Shown here piece by piece: positions 33,886 to 45,400 of a DNA stretch of 64,000 nt. The notes below the pieces were generated by a model, which saw nothing but the letters and a program-made list of their open reading frames with translations, had not been told where the DNA came from and made no database searches. The translations under genes and the position numbers were made by a program. The number at the start of each line of letters is the position of its first letter. Positions within the stretch are counted from its first letter, which is position 1. Source of the DNA: Aegilops tauschii subsp. strangulata (taxonomy: Eukaryota > Streptophyta > Magnoliopsida > Poales > Poaceae). The DNA lies in contig NC_053037.3 of assembly GCF_002575655.3 (NCBI RefSeq), positions 506,734,544-506,798,543 of the forward strand, written 5' to 3'.

Positions 33886-34380
33886 GCGAGGCCGGAGGCG
33901 GTCATCGCCGGAACTAGTGTTCGGTTTTTCACCGAAAGGCAGACGGAGGGAGAGGCATTCTATCGGTCTTTAGATGGCAATGCGGAGATCGAAGACTTGT
34001 TGGAGAGCGACCGCCTGGCGGAGGAGCAGGAATTGTTGGAGCGCGACCGCTTGGCGGAGGAGCAGCGTATCGCCGATATGCGCCGCCAGCGGGACATGGA
34101 GCAGCAGCGCACCGATGCTCTGAGTCGCGAGCAGAGCACCCGCAACTAGGACGACTACGTGGAGGCCGGCGCCCGGCAAATAGCCCTGGAGGCTGTCGGG
34201 CACGCACGCGTTCGCGACGCTGATTTTTACTACCAGCTCGTCAAGTGGGTTTCCCGCTTATAAGCCGAAGCTTCGGTGGACCACGCCGGCATGGAAAGGG
34301 CCAACGCGCGCGAGCACCGCGCCCTATCGCACCTCTTGCAAGTCCGAGGCGAGGCGGAGGACGCCGGTGCTGGCGTTTAG
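33886..34380 (+). pseudogene. Captured coiled-coil gene remnant inside the CACTA element
   Basis: The frame is open from 33886 to a stop at 34147-34149. It continues in phase to a second stop at 34261-34263 and a third at 34378-34380, so coding composition persists over about 165 codons. The first part has a heptad-like Leu/Glu/Arg pattern with an internal repeat (two copies of DRLAEEQ). It is followed by RRQRDMEQQRTDALSREQ, then YYQLVKWVSRL and an Ala/Glu-rich end. An ATG at 33863 lies in another frame. No family recognised. It could be a captured host fragment or a decayed CACTA-specific ORF. Confidence 0.5.
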
Positions 34381-34894
34381 CGTGTACCGCAGATGGCGGG
34401 CGGCATCGTCTAGTTAGCTAAGAGTAAGTTAGTACTTGTACGCTACTAGAGTATTAGTGGGAGTAGGTAGTTAACTTGGCTATGATGGTTGTCAATGTGG
34501 AAGTTTAGTACTCTATATGTGGATCAGACCTGTTACTTTGCTCTAAATGTTGAACTTTCCGTTGGAACGTATGGAATGGGCTGTTCTTTTTTTAAATGGG
34601 TTGTATTTGTCCTCCACAGGTTTAGAGTCTGACTTGTGGGCCTACCAAGTTGACGCGTACACAATCAGGAGATGATTGTACGTGGAGAGGATGATAGCAG
34701 GGACCCGCCAAGGTTATGGCAGTACACAAGCAAGTGCCTCCTTATTTCAAGCCAATAAAAAAATGGCTCCTCCTAATGGATTTCTGACATCTGGGTCCCA
34801 TGCCATTGTCAACGAGTCAATAAACGAGAGAACTGCACAACGAGCGGCTGACACCAGGGACCCAGCAGCTCGCCCAGTTATTTTTGTTTTGGGT

Positions 34895-35145
34895 AAATTT
34901 GATAAATGGCACTCCAAATCTAGTGTGTCCGAGAAATGCCACTGCAATTTCCGAACTTTGAAAAATGCCATTTGATGCCATTTCCAGTGGCATTTTTCGA
35001 AGTCTGGAGTTGCGTTTTTCAAAGTTTGCAAATTGCAGTGGCGTTTTTCAAAGTTTGCAAAAATTGATGTGGCATTTTTTCAAAGTTTGCAAATTGCAGT
35101 GGCATTTTTATGAGTCGCCATAATTGGAGTGGCATTTATCTAATT
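34895..35145. repeat. Fold-back (MITE-like) sequence in the CACTA interior
   Basis: The left arm (AAATTTGATAAATGGCACTC through GCCACTGCAATTTC and TTTGAAAAATGCCA) is the approximate inverse complement of the right arm. In the right arm TGGCATTTTTC, CAAAGTTTGCAAATTGCAG and GGAGTGGCATTTATC occur, with extra internal copies. The arms face each other across about 34975. No coding content. Confidence 0.65.
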
Positions 35146-35775
35146 TGTTTTTGAGACGGAAGCAGGGTGTCAACTGGGCCGTGCGGGGCACTCTGGCCTG
35201 TCTAGACAGGCTTCTCTTTTATGTTTACCACAGACCAGCCCAGTAGTTTTTTTTTCTTTCTAAAAATGGCTAGCCCAGTTTTTTTGTGATTTGCCAAGTA
35301 AGTCGCTTTGTCAGGCCTGTTGGGCTGCAAATCTTTCAAGACGAGGAGAGCTTCATTCGGCTGCGCGAGAAAATGGCCTATCAGTAATGAGAAATGGGTT
35401 GTACATTTTTAAAACACATCAAACCGGCAAGTAGTTTCAAATTACTTTTTTTCATTTCGAGATTTTAAATTGCATTGATTTTTATGCGTGGAAAATTTGT
35501 TGGATTTTATATTGATATACATTTATTTTTAAAATCAGTTTGAATGTGACTCAAAATTTCAGGATTAAAAACAGTTCGGACCGCACCGAAATATGCAAAA
35601 TTTCGTATAATTTTTTAACCGTGGCCACAATATGGGCTGTAATGCTAACAAAAAGAATATGGGCTCCAAAAAAACCCTTAAGAATTAGCAAATGGGTAGT
35701 AAATTATTAGAAATAATGGCAGATGGGCTGTATGCTGTTTTCCACAGATTTGAGGCTTTTCCAAAAAAAGGTTGA

Positions 35776-36370
35776 CGCACAAGCAGTGACTGTTGGATGT
35801 CCATCCAACGGCCGTCGTGCTTCTTCAATCTCTGCTCTTCCTGCTCCAGCTACTCAAACAAGCGCCGGCGGGACTGCCTGCTCCCTCCTCCCCGCGGCCG
35901 GCTGTGCTGCCGCGCAGGCCTCACCGCCCCACCGTACTCCCATCGCTGGCCTAGCCATCCCTCTACTCACCCACACCTGCTATTATTCTCCGGCGACGGC
36001 AGACGAACGAGGAAACCCTCGTACAGTCGTACTCCCCTCCGCGTGGGAAAAAACTGCCAAGTCTTCCCTGGCTCCGTGTCGTTCCCTTCCTAGGCCTCAC
36101 CGTCGTCTACCGCCCTGGTGCTCTCGGCGCGGCCTGGTCAACGTGGTCAACGACCGACATGCATCTGAAGTGGACTGTACGTGGAGAGGCTGACAGCTCG
36201 GTCCACGGCCGCACGCAAGGAAATGCCTCCTTATTACGCGCAAAATAATGACATCTAGGACCCACCGAAAGGGCCTCTATATTTCGCGAAAAAACGTTAC
36301 CGCCACTGACAGCTCGGACCCACCAGCTATATCTTCGCACGCAAGGAAGTGCCTCCTTATTACGCACAAA
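35776..36370 (+). repeat. Duplicated CACTA module, copy 1
   Basis: It starts GTGACTGTTGGATGTCCATC, includes CCAACGGCCGTCGTGCTTC, CTCACCCACACC, GGTGCTCTCGGCGCGGC and GTGGACTGTACGTGGAGAG, and continues into GACCCACC repeats. The same landmarks recur in the same order in the next unit about 0.71 kb on. Confidence 0.8.
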
Positions 36371-36487
36371 AGAATGAATACTCCCCCAGCTAGCTGGGAC
36401 TCAGTATAGTGGCAGGCTGACTTGTGGGCCTACTAAGTTGATGGGGACGGAGGGCTTTGTCAACTTAGTCAATATGCACGATTCTAG

Positions 36488-37100
36488 CTCCAGTGACCGT
36501 ACGATGTCCATCCAACGGCCGTAGTGCTTCTTCAACCTCTGGTCTTCTTGCTCCAGCCGCCCAAAGCAGCGCCGGTCGTGCCTCCTGCTCCTGCCTCCCG
36601 TGGCCGGCTGCAATGCGGCGGAGGCCTCACCGCCACTACTACTCCCACCGCTGGCCAGACCATCCCTCTACTCACCCACACCCCCTGTTATTCTGCGGCG
36701 ACGGCAGCCTCACACTGCAGCGAACCACTGAACCCTCATACTCCTCTACGTGTGGGCATCCACTGACGCATCTTCCCCGGCTCCGCGTCGTCCCCTTCCT
36801 AGGCCTCGCCGTCGTCCACCGCCCTGGTGCTCTCGGCGCGGCGTGGTAAACATGGTCAAGGAACGGCTTCCATCGGACGTGGACTGTACGTGGAGAGCCT
36901 GACAGCTGGGTCCACGGCCGCAGCAAGGAAGTGCCTCCTTATTACGCGCAAAATAATTATTCCTCCACCTGACAGCGGGGACCCGCCGGACGGGCCACCG
37001 TATTTCGTGAAAAAAACATTTCCCCCTGACAGCTGGGACCCACCAGCTACATCTTCGTACGCAAGGAAGTGCGTCCGGGCAAAAAAACGATTCGCCCCCC
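36488..37100 (+). repeat. Duplicated CACTA module, copy 2
   Basis: The landmarks of copy 1 recur: CGATGTCCATCCAACGGCCG, TCTACTCACCCACACC, CTGGTGCTCTCGGCGCGG and GTGGACTGTACGTGGAGAG. It leads directly into the region shared with CACTA copy 1 (36972 onward). Confidence 0.8.
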
Positions 37101-37495
37101 TGACTGCTGGGACCCACCAGCTACACCTTCGCACGCAAGGAAGTGCCGGACAGTCGGGACCCACCTGGTCGAAGCGTACGTAGCGTTGTCATTCTGGTTG
37201 CGAATGTGTACATACATACTGGTCAATGTAGAGGCGCGCACGTAGCATGTACACATACGTACAGCGGCCAGTGTGCAAGAAAGAAAATACGGCCACGTAC
37301 GTACATACGGGCGGGGTCTCGAACGCCTTCTCGCGCATACGTACGGCCAGGGCTCGTGTACATGGCTGGGTCGGAACGGAGAAACTGTGTCATCGTCGTG
37401 TTCATGGGGAGGCAACGGAATGCGTCGTGTTCATCGGGAGGCAACGGAACGCGTGGCAGCCAACTGGCTTGGACGGAACAGCCGGTGGAAACGAG

Positions 37496-38205
37496 GCCTG
37501 GCGTACCACAGAACGGAGGAAACGGCCTTGTGTTCGACCAGCCACGTTCAAAATGGGATCATGTTCATCGGGAGGGGTCTGGCGTACCGCAAAATGGAGG
37601 AAACGGACCACATACGGTCGAAACGGGGGTCCTGTTGATCGGGAGGGGTGTGGCGTACCGCAAAACGGAGGAAGCGGATTTGTGTTGGAGCGCTACGGTC
37701 CAAAAGGGGGTCCTGTTCATCGGGAGGGGTGTGGCGTACCGCAAAACGGGACTCCACGGGATACTGTTCAACTCCACCGTCGACCACCTCCAGCCTCCAC
37801 GGGCTACTGTCATCCACCGTCGACCTCCTCCAGCCTCCACCTACGACTGTTCATCCACGGGCACCTGTTCATCCAGCCTCCACTGCGCGCTACTCCACCG
37901 GCTACTGTTCAACCAGCCCTCTCCACGGGCTCCTGTTCATCCAGACCTCCATCGTCTACTGTTCATCCAGACCTCCATCGTCTACTGTTCATCCAGACCT
38001 CCATCGTCTACTGTTCATCCAGCCCTCCACGGGGTGGTCTTGTTTATCCAGCCCTCCACGGGGTCCTGTTCATCCAGCCCCAACCGGCTCGATCGATCGG
38101 GGTCCTCTTCATCTAGAGGCAACACCACGGGGTCCTGTTCATCCTTCCCCACCGGGAACTGTTCATCCAAACCCCCCAGCAATGCTCACTGTTCATCCAG
38201 AGGCA
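37496..38205 (+). repeat. CACTA subterminal repeats (copy 2)
   Basis: Direct repeats with GGCGTACCGCAAAACGGAGG (37496-37755), then many TGTTCATCCA motifs (37860-38205), including three consecutive near-identical units with CAGACCTCCATCGTCTACTG. The parallel array in the other CACTA is at 660-1345. Confidence 0.8.
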
Positions 38206-38649
38206 GCATCGGTCGGCTTAAGTTAGCAGCAGTAGCGAAGGAATCGCTCGATCGGGTTCAGTTAACAGCCATCGATCGATTGCTTGGGTTCAGTAATGCG
38301 TAGCCTGCAGTGCAATCGCTCGGGTTCAGTTAGATCCCAATTCCTCGCACCCACGCGCGTGCGTGTATGAGATAAATGCGCATCGCTCGGCCCCGACCAC
38401 CCACCGTAACCGGGAACACACCCATATTTTCCTCGCCCTCGCTTCTACCACGGTTTTTTCCGTCATGGACGGCCCAAAGAATGTCATGCAGTTGCGTCTC
38501 CGGCCCGCCCAGGATGAAAAGCCCATTTTCTGTCATGATGTTTTGTCATAGAACTAGGAGCCCACCACATCTATGATGATACCGGGTTTTGTCACAATTA
38601 TCATCATAGAAGTGTCATAAGTATGACATAAAATTTTTTCGTTCGGCCC

Positions 38650-38684
38650 AAAATGTCACGGATGTGTCTTTTTTTTTTGTAGTG
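38650..38684 (+). repeat. CACTA right terminal inverted repeat
   Basis: TGTCACGGATGTGTC followed by a T-run and GTAGTG, the inverse complement of a CACTACAAAA-type end. ATG at 38685-38687 duplicates the target. Confidence 0.85.
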
Positions 38685-39475
38685 ATGCATATGGGCGCTA
38701 GTTGATGACGACTTGGCTCATAAGCTAATATCCATCACCGAACCTAAGGCCAATTAGTCGATGTTCACTCTGATGGAATCACCGTCGCATGATCAGTTTG
38801 TGCTTCTTTCGACCACCTTATGGGCGATTTGGGCAGCTCGACGCAAGGCCAGTCATGAAGGTATCTTTCAGACTCCACAAGCCACATTTTCCTTTATCAA
38901 GAGTTACATTAGTGAGCTAGACACAATAAGGGGGACCTAGCCGTCACATATTGGGCATGCACCACCAGTGGCACAACAGCGACCCAAAGCCCCTCCAACT
39001 GGATACGCCAAGATCCATGTCGACGCGGGGGTAAGAAAAGGGAGAAGTGGAGCTGCAACGGTAGTTTGTCGTGATGGCAATGGTCAGTACTCGGGTAGCT
39101 CATCACTTGTAAAAGAAGGAGTTGATGATTCGACCACTCTGGAGGCCATTACATGTAGAGAAGGGATTACTCTAGCAGCGGATCGTAATGTCCAGAATTT
39201 CATCATAGCATCGGACTCAAAGCAGGCAGTCTCTCATATTGCCAGATGCAACAGAGGCATATATGGCGCAATAATTAGTGAGATCAACCTTCATGTTTCT
39301 CAACTTCATTGTAAGATTACTTTTGAAGGTTGTGCTGTTAATTATGAAGCACATTGTCTAGCCAAGTTTAGTCTTTTATTAGGTCCACGGCGCCAAGTTT
39401 GGTTGCGCCAACCCCATGACCTAAACTGTATCCCACTATCTGTGGACTTTGATGAATAAAACTTGGTTCACCCCT
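38685..39475 (+). pseudogene. LINE RNase H-type domain, right part
   Basis: It continues the zf-RVT region after the CACTA element (IWALVDDDLAHK, then SMFTLMES and LWAIWAARRKASHEG, with stops at about 38757 and 38938). An open 163-codon frame at 38968-39459 follows with an RNase H fold of the plant RVT_3 type. It has acidic residues in KIHVDAGV, TTLEAITCREG and IIASDSKQ and a C-terminal NYEAHCLAKF. The tail is TGAATAAAACTTGG plus a short A-run at about 39476. It belongs to a LINE or an RNase H-like pseudogene derived from one. Confidence 0.8.
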
Positions 39476-41008
39476 AAAAAACATATACAAGTATATCGCC
39501 TACCCCATTATTCGGTTGCTGGACGTTGAATCATGTCGTTGATTTCGATCTTGTTGGAGACCATCCTTTGTTTCTGACAGTATAAATGCAGAAAATGTGT
39601 CCGAAAGGAATGTTTTTAATTTTTCTTTTGATAATAAACACTTGAAAATGCTATCATGTTGAGATAATGGTTTGGAGGTGTACCTTGGATGCTGAGATAA
39701 TGAGACTATCCTTTGACTAAAATTCTATGTTGACTTCTGTTTGTATGAAAAACTATAGGATGCTCAAAATGAGCATCGAAGAAGCCTGCTTAACTAAAAT
39801 GAAAATGATGGATCAATGACAGGAAGAACTGCGAAGATTCACAACCTTTGCATCGCCCATCCCGGCGACATGGGGAAACCTCATTGCCGCTACCTCTTAG
39901 CCCAGCCTCCCCTCTCTCTGGTATCTCCTCTACCTGTGGAGCTCGCCGACGAAGCATGGGAAAGCTCCAAGGAGGGTGGCAGCGAGGCATCTCACTAGAT
40001 GCCTAACCTCCCAGATCTTGGCCCTCGGAGGTATGATGGAAAGGGCTCCTCGCGCCGCGGGGGCTGCTCCAGGGATGACGCGTGGGTGTGCCTACAAGTG
40101 GTTGTGCAGCGGTGGAGCGCTTTCCGTCAGCGCGATGCAACAGGTGTCGTAGCGGCATGCCCGACTCGGGTCCTGCAGGCTGGCGACCAAAGGTTGGCGT
40201 TCCTGGGCATTCTTGTCGCGGGTTTGCGCTGCCACTGCTGTCGCCGCATCTACCGAGGTGGTGGGGTCCTCCGGTTGTCTCCTCCTCGCTGAGAAAATAT
40301 GGAACCTGGGCGACGACTATTCACGACCATGTTGATGGCCCGGCAGTTGGATTTGATGTCGGGCTCATGCGTCTTGGCTTTGTCCATCGTTGACCCGGCA
40401 TGGTTTCCCTGATTCAAATCTGGACGGCTTGGTGCTGGTGATCCTGATCCGATCACCCGGGTAGTGTGGCTACTGAGAAGTCCTGCGACTTCACGGCGGT
40501 GGTGGTCACTGAAATGTCTTCGGAAGGGTTCATGTCTCATGATCCGGTGGTTAACTTTCGGCAATGAGATGCAAACTATGGACGACGAATCGACATAGAG
40601 TGATGGTTATGCAGGGGCGGCGGTCGCACATCGCATGTAGCTGTTGGGGTCGTGAAAAAGTGGTGGGAACAATGCATGAGTAACTTCGATGGTGGTTCTA
40701 CTCGAGCATCCGGTCTCGAATTCCTCGGTGAAAGCCTCAGTCTGGCCCGAGTTGGTTATACCTGTCGATGATAAAAAAATTGTCATTACCTTGTTAAATG
40801 ATTGCTCATATATGTTTGGATTAATTATTCAGGGTGAAAACCTAAATCCTGGCCTTACTGGTAATTGGATCCGGTGTCGACGACGCTTCAATGTCGCTCC
40901 CTTCTTGAAGGCGTTGCTATTGTAGAACCTCGTCATCTGCATGGTTTCACTAGACGATTGGTGCATATATGATCATTGTTGCAGCGATTGCGGATCTGAT
41001 TGCTCTGT
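39476..41008. other. Unclassified DNA with LINE-like phrases
   Basis: 39476-39840 shows nothing. From about 39990 to 40925, GC-rich sequence includes GGTGAAAACCTAAATCCTGG and TCGCTCCCTTCTTGAAGGCG. The latter resembles the minus-strand reading near 13460 in the LINE-like tail there. No coding frame with a known domain. Confidence 0.4.
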
Positions 41009-41330
41009 TTTTTCCTCGCATACACAGAGCTTTGGTCTTATATATCTTTTCATGGATAAAAGGAAATGAAATGAATACATAACAAGGTACAACACATGAC
41101 ACGGGCAAAAACCAGGATGAGCAAGACCATTGGAGCAGAGAGAAAAGAGATGCTCAGCCCGAACAACAGCAAAAACTATAGCTAAGCCCACTAAGCCTAG
41201 AACTAGAGGGGCCGGCCGAACCAACATGACATTGATCATCTCCAAAGCCATCACCGGGGACGCTGCCAACCAAGACGAAGAACCGGACCAAAGGTTTGCT
41301 AGTCGCGGGCGTGTTTTTTTGTGTGTGTTG
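41009..41330 (-). mobile_element. LINE-like 3' end, minus strand
   Basis: On the minus strand it ends ATGAAAAGATATATAAGACC, then GTATGCGAGGAAAAAA. The phrase TGCTCAGCCC followed by an A-rich stretch on the plus strand (41150) is shared with the LINE-like tail at 13211. It is a short 5'-truncated remnant. Confidence 0.45.
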
Positions 41331-41705
41331 GTGTTGACTGCGTGCATTCTATCTATGAGAGATCAGTTACGTGCTCATCGAGTTTGTATCCTCTCGATGC
41401 TTCATTTTAACTCAATAAAATCCATCCTTCTATGTATAAAAAAAACTGCCAAGATTATTCAAAAGGCAAGGACGCCGAACGGCCAAAGAGGAGAAAGCAA
41501 GGGCATGGGACGACTGGAAGGATGAAAACCCACGCGGCGGAGGCAACAAGATAAACACTCTCTGCTGCCAAGTTGTGGGTTATAAAAAATGCTGCTAACT
41601 TGTGAGCTATTGACACAGTAGTGAAGACACCACGTGATAACGATGTTCATGTGTACTACTTTATGGTAACACTTCTGTTATTTCCATTCTCATGCTTGCT
41701 GATCA
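41331..41705. other. Unclassified, with a plus-strand A-rich tail
   Basis: CTCGATGCTTCATTTTAACT, then CAATAAAATCC and a short A-run ending near 41450, look like another retroposon 3' end on the plus strand. The remainder holds nothing recognisable. Confidence 0.35.
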
Positions 41706-42026
41706 TGCCTGACATTCTGACGTTATAGCATCTACAACCGGACCTCTTAAACCCGCCTCATATGTTTGGGTGGGCTGCCCGGTCACGATTTTTTGACCCA
41801 GACGGGGCCCTCAAACGGCCCTCAAACATCCGGGTTGACCGGCACCCTCTATATCCAGCCCAAATATGGGGCGGATATAGGGGCGCCCGGGCATGCCCAT
41901 GTCGGACCCGATAGCCAGACCCCACCCCAAATTGCACCAAATCTACCAAATCCTTCCTCCTCCTCCCTCCGTCCTCCAACCATTCTCGTGCCCAGACACT
42001 CCCCGGCCTCCATGCGGGCGTCCTCG
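41706..42026. other. GC-rich unclassified segment
   Basis: It starts TAGCATCTACAACCGGACC, a phrase I associate with ends of small Triticeae DNA elements, but no inverted partner was found. No ORF is convincing. Confidence 0.35.
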
Positions 42027-42437
42027 GATGTCCGGGCTATGTGACGTGGGCCAGACTAATGGGCCATGAAGATACATGACAGAAGACTTCCTCCCGTGTC
42101 CGGATGGGACTCTCCTTTGCGTGGAAGGCAAGCTTGGCGTTCGGATATGAAGATTCCTTCCTTTGTAAACCGACTCTGTACAACCCTAGGCCTCTCCGGT
42201 GTCTATATAAACCGGAGGATTTAGTCCGTAGAGGCGAACACAATCATACAGGCTAGACATCTAGGGCTTAGCCATTATGATCTCGTGGTAGATTAACTCT
42301 TGTAATCCTCATATTCATCAAGATCAATCAAGCAGGAAGTAGGGTATTACCTCCATCAAGAGGGCCCGAACCTGGGTAAACATCGTGTTCCCCGTCTCCT
42401 GTTAGCATCGACCTTAGACGCACAGTAGGGGACCCCC
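42027..42437 (+). mobile_element. Gypsy LTR 3' part, interrupted by the 14-kb element
   Basis: It contains an LTR promoter-like region with CTATATAAACC at 42203-42213 and continues to CGCACAGTAGGGGACCCCC. After the nested element it resumes at 56464 with TACCCGAGATCCGCCGG and seems to end at CCGACA (56494). The 5' part of the LTR is missing. The left boundary is approximate. Confidence 0.7.
42203..42213 (+). promoter_or_regulatory. TATA box of the interrupted Gypsy LTR
   Basis: CTATATAAACC, about 230 bp before the LTR is broken, preceded by a GC-rich CCTCTCCGGTG segment. Placement fits an LTR promoter; activity unknown. Confidence 0.5.
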
Positions 42438-45400
42438 TGTCACGACCGGTTTTCCAATAAAAATATTTATTGAGAAAACGATCCCTTTTACGGACCAGCA
42501 GAGAAGAATCCTTCTCACTGGTAGACAATATCTTGATTCACAGAAGAGAAAACCAGGAGTACTAAATATAATACAAGGTTGAGCGGAGACTGCTCAACAA
42601 TTTATTACAAGCACGCCGATAAAAACATAACGGCGGATAGGGTGGCATAACTACTAGCTCACAAATAAAAGCGGTGGTGGATATGTCACAGTGAAGTGGG
42701 TGACATGACTCCTGAATCTAACAACCCTTCGAGCGTCGGAGTGAGGCTCGAGGATACTTATTGAGGGTGGCAGAAGCGTATATGATACAAGTGACCAACA
42801 TCCAGGATCGCACGGGACTGACTGGGATTCCTCTAGGCGTCGGACTCACTATCAAACTCTTCATCCATGAGATCACCTTCGTCAACATCTGGCCAAAACA
42901 ACAAGCCAGGTGAGTACTATGAAAGTACTCGCAAGACAGTTCGGACATAAGATATAACAAATGTAAACATGATGCATATGAACAGATTAACAAAGCGCAC
43001 TCAGGGAATAAGATAGCAAATGCATGGGAAAATAAAAGGGAAGTCGGGCGGGAGTCCTCCCGAAATCCCAAAGTAATACTGAAGGCCAATCGAGTGTCTG
43101 AATGACTCCTCGAAAGGATACAAATGAAATAACAATGCCGCAGTCGGGCGTCAAGGCGACACCACATAAAGGGCTTATAATGGAAAAATAAATAACAGTG
43201 CATGCCACAGTCGGACGTCTGAAGCGACATCACATAAAGGGCTTATAATGGAAAAATAAATAACAGTGCATGCCACAGTCGGAAGTCTGAAGCGACATCA
43301 CATAAAGGGCTTATAATGGAAAAATAAATAACAGTGCATGCCACAGTCGGACGTCTGAAGCGACATCACATAAAGGGCTTATATCAAAAGTAAATAGCGG
43401 GCGTGCCACAGTCGGACGTCTGAGCGACATCACATAAAGGGCTTATATTGAAAGTAAATGACAAGAGTGCCACAGTCGGACGTCTGAGCGACATCACAAA
43501 AAGGGCTTATATTGAAAGTAAATGACAAGAGTGCCACAGTCGGACGTCTGAGCGAGATCACAAAAAGGGCTTATATTTCACAACTTAATATTCCAGTAGC
43601 TTATAAATTTATTTCATTTCAAGGGAATATTCAGGTACGGGAGAAAATAAAGGTTAGTCCATCCACAGGAATAACAATTCAAACGGGTATACCACTCAAG
43701 CTTGTTCACCGGGGATTTACCACGAGGATTGGCATAGATGTGGATATACTGGCCATGATCCTTGACCATGGACGCGATGACTCGGAAGGATTTGACTCTG
43801 CAGAGTTTGTACTTTAACCACAGCCAACGGATTTCAGTAGTCACGGGGACTAGTTCTGTTTACGGTGTTTTAGGAGAAACACATCTAACCAGTACACACC
43901 CATTTAACATTCCGATGCCAGGAATCACCCTCGGCAACGTTCAAGAAAAACCTTGAGACGGGGAGGCTACAACCTCGCGTGGCATGGGATCAAATTTATA
44001 TACGCGCGCTCTAAGGGGTGCCCCCCTCTCGGTCCCAACCGGAAACACCCATGCCCCCTGACCGGATGACTGGCTTTAATCCAGGGCCATGGAACCCTCA
44101 TCCCGGCCCCTCTATTTGGTGTGTACAAGGAAAGAGGTTAACAACTTACTAAACCGTATTCTTTGCAGAAAACATGTGGCAGCACGAAAGGGGAAGAACG
44201 GTAACGTGGCTCAGTCCACGTTAACGTCGGAGTTTATCGGATGACGAAGACTGGCATGCTACAACAATACCATCTCACTACCTTTCATGTCACCACATGA
44301 CTAGGCCATCTCTCATCAGAGATCACAGTAACTTCGGAACACACGGATAGTTGCCTTACATGCAACGAGATACTCACCGATGCTCATATGCCATGCACAA
44401 ACCATTCAAGCAAACATGCAAAACACCTATCATATCAAAGGTTCAAACATGCTTGCCTGGTTTGGAGAAGTCGGAGTCTAGGTCGGCGAAGTTCGCGGCT
44501 CCGTCACCTCCTCCGGAACCTACGGTATAGCGAAACCGTACACTAACGTGAAAATCATCGCGTGCATAAAATTTGTTTCCAAAATTTTTCCAAATAAATA
44601 CCATAAAAAACTAGACAAAAATAAAAGGATGACAGAAAAAGAATCAATCAAAAAGCATCTTTTATCAAAAAGATATAAGGGTTTTAGTCCAGGGACTAAT
44701 CTGTGATGAAACAGAAAAGATCCGGGGACTTAACTGAGAAAACAGAAAACGGTTCGGAAAGAAATGCGCCAGCCCAAAGAGAAAACGCATTCTGCCCGAA
44801 GGCGCCATCAGAAAACGGTTCGGGGGAAATAGAAGAGAGGCTGACGGGGGGGTCCACACGTCAGGTTTAAAAACTCCAACGGAGCTCACCGGCGCCCGAA
44901 GGCTGCGGTGGTCGCCGGCGTTGAACCACGGCGAGGCAGAGAGACCGGAGGGTACCAAGAGGTTCAGTGTGTTCTTCTGCGTCGGTGGGTGGTGGACTTG
45001 GCCGACGAAGAGCACCACGTCGACGGCGACACTTTCTCCGGCGGACGGTGGTTCGGGCGGTGGTGGAGTACTCCGGTGGGTGCTGTAAACTCCAAATTGA
45101 AGCGCGGGTCAGCAGAGTGAATGCACTAGAAGGCTACTGGCAAGAGCTGAGGGGTAGGGGTGCACGCACGGGAGCGAATCGAGCTGGGTCCCGTGGCGGG
45201 TCGAGGCGGCCGGAGTTGGGGAAGAAGGCTCTCACGGGGCTCTTCCAGTGGCTTGGCGTGGTATTGGTGGTGTGTAGAGGTGGTGTGGGTTCGAGTTCGA
45301 GCTCGGGGGCTCCTTTTATAGGCGATCCGAGGGGGTGGCCGTGAACGGGATATCTCCGGCGAGCGATTACGGCGAGGCAGAGGTTGGGCAGGGGTTTTAG

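Larger units (their letters stand above)
32688..38684 (+). mobile_element. Non-autonomous CACTA transposon, complete (copy 2)
   Basis: A 5,997-bp element beginning CACTACAAAAAAATACAC and ending TTTTTTTTGTAGTG, flanked by ATG on both sides (32685-32687 and 38685-38687). The ends are imperfect inverted repeats: the right end in complement reads CACTACAAAAAAAAAAAG, then ACACATCCGTGACA, against ACACTTCCGTGATGA on the left. There is no transposase or second CACTA gene. The interior holds a coiled-coil gene remnant, a fold-back sequence, duplicated modules and subterminal repeats. Its right part is nearly the same as 133-1826. Confidence 0.93.

Noticed and set aside
33929..34207. Minus-strand ORFs of 60-90 codons opposite the coiled-coil remnant
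   Set aside because: Shadow of the plus-strand frame; Arg/Pro-rich text typical of reversed Glu/Leu/Ala codons.
37143..38303. 386-codon ORF (and 289- and 302-codon frames) in the CACTA right ends
   Set aside because: They lie in direct repeats, read in different frames in the two CACTA copies, and their translations are repeat-derived Ser/Arg/His-rich text with no domain.
38968..39459. RNase H-like ORF as a possible host gene
   Set aside because: It is the C-terminal part of a LINE-type frame that continues from before the CACTA insertion, with upstream stops.
43137..43576. Regularly spaced repeats resembling a CRISPR array
   Set aside because: Units are contiguous tandem copies inside an LTR of a plant retrotransposon, with no unique spacers.
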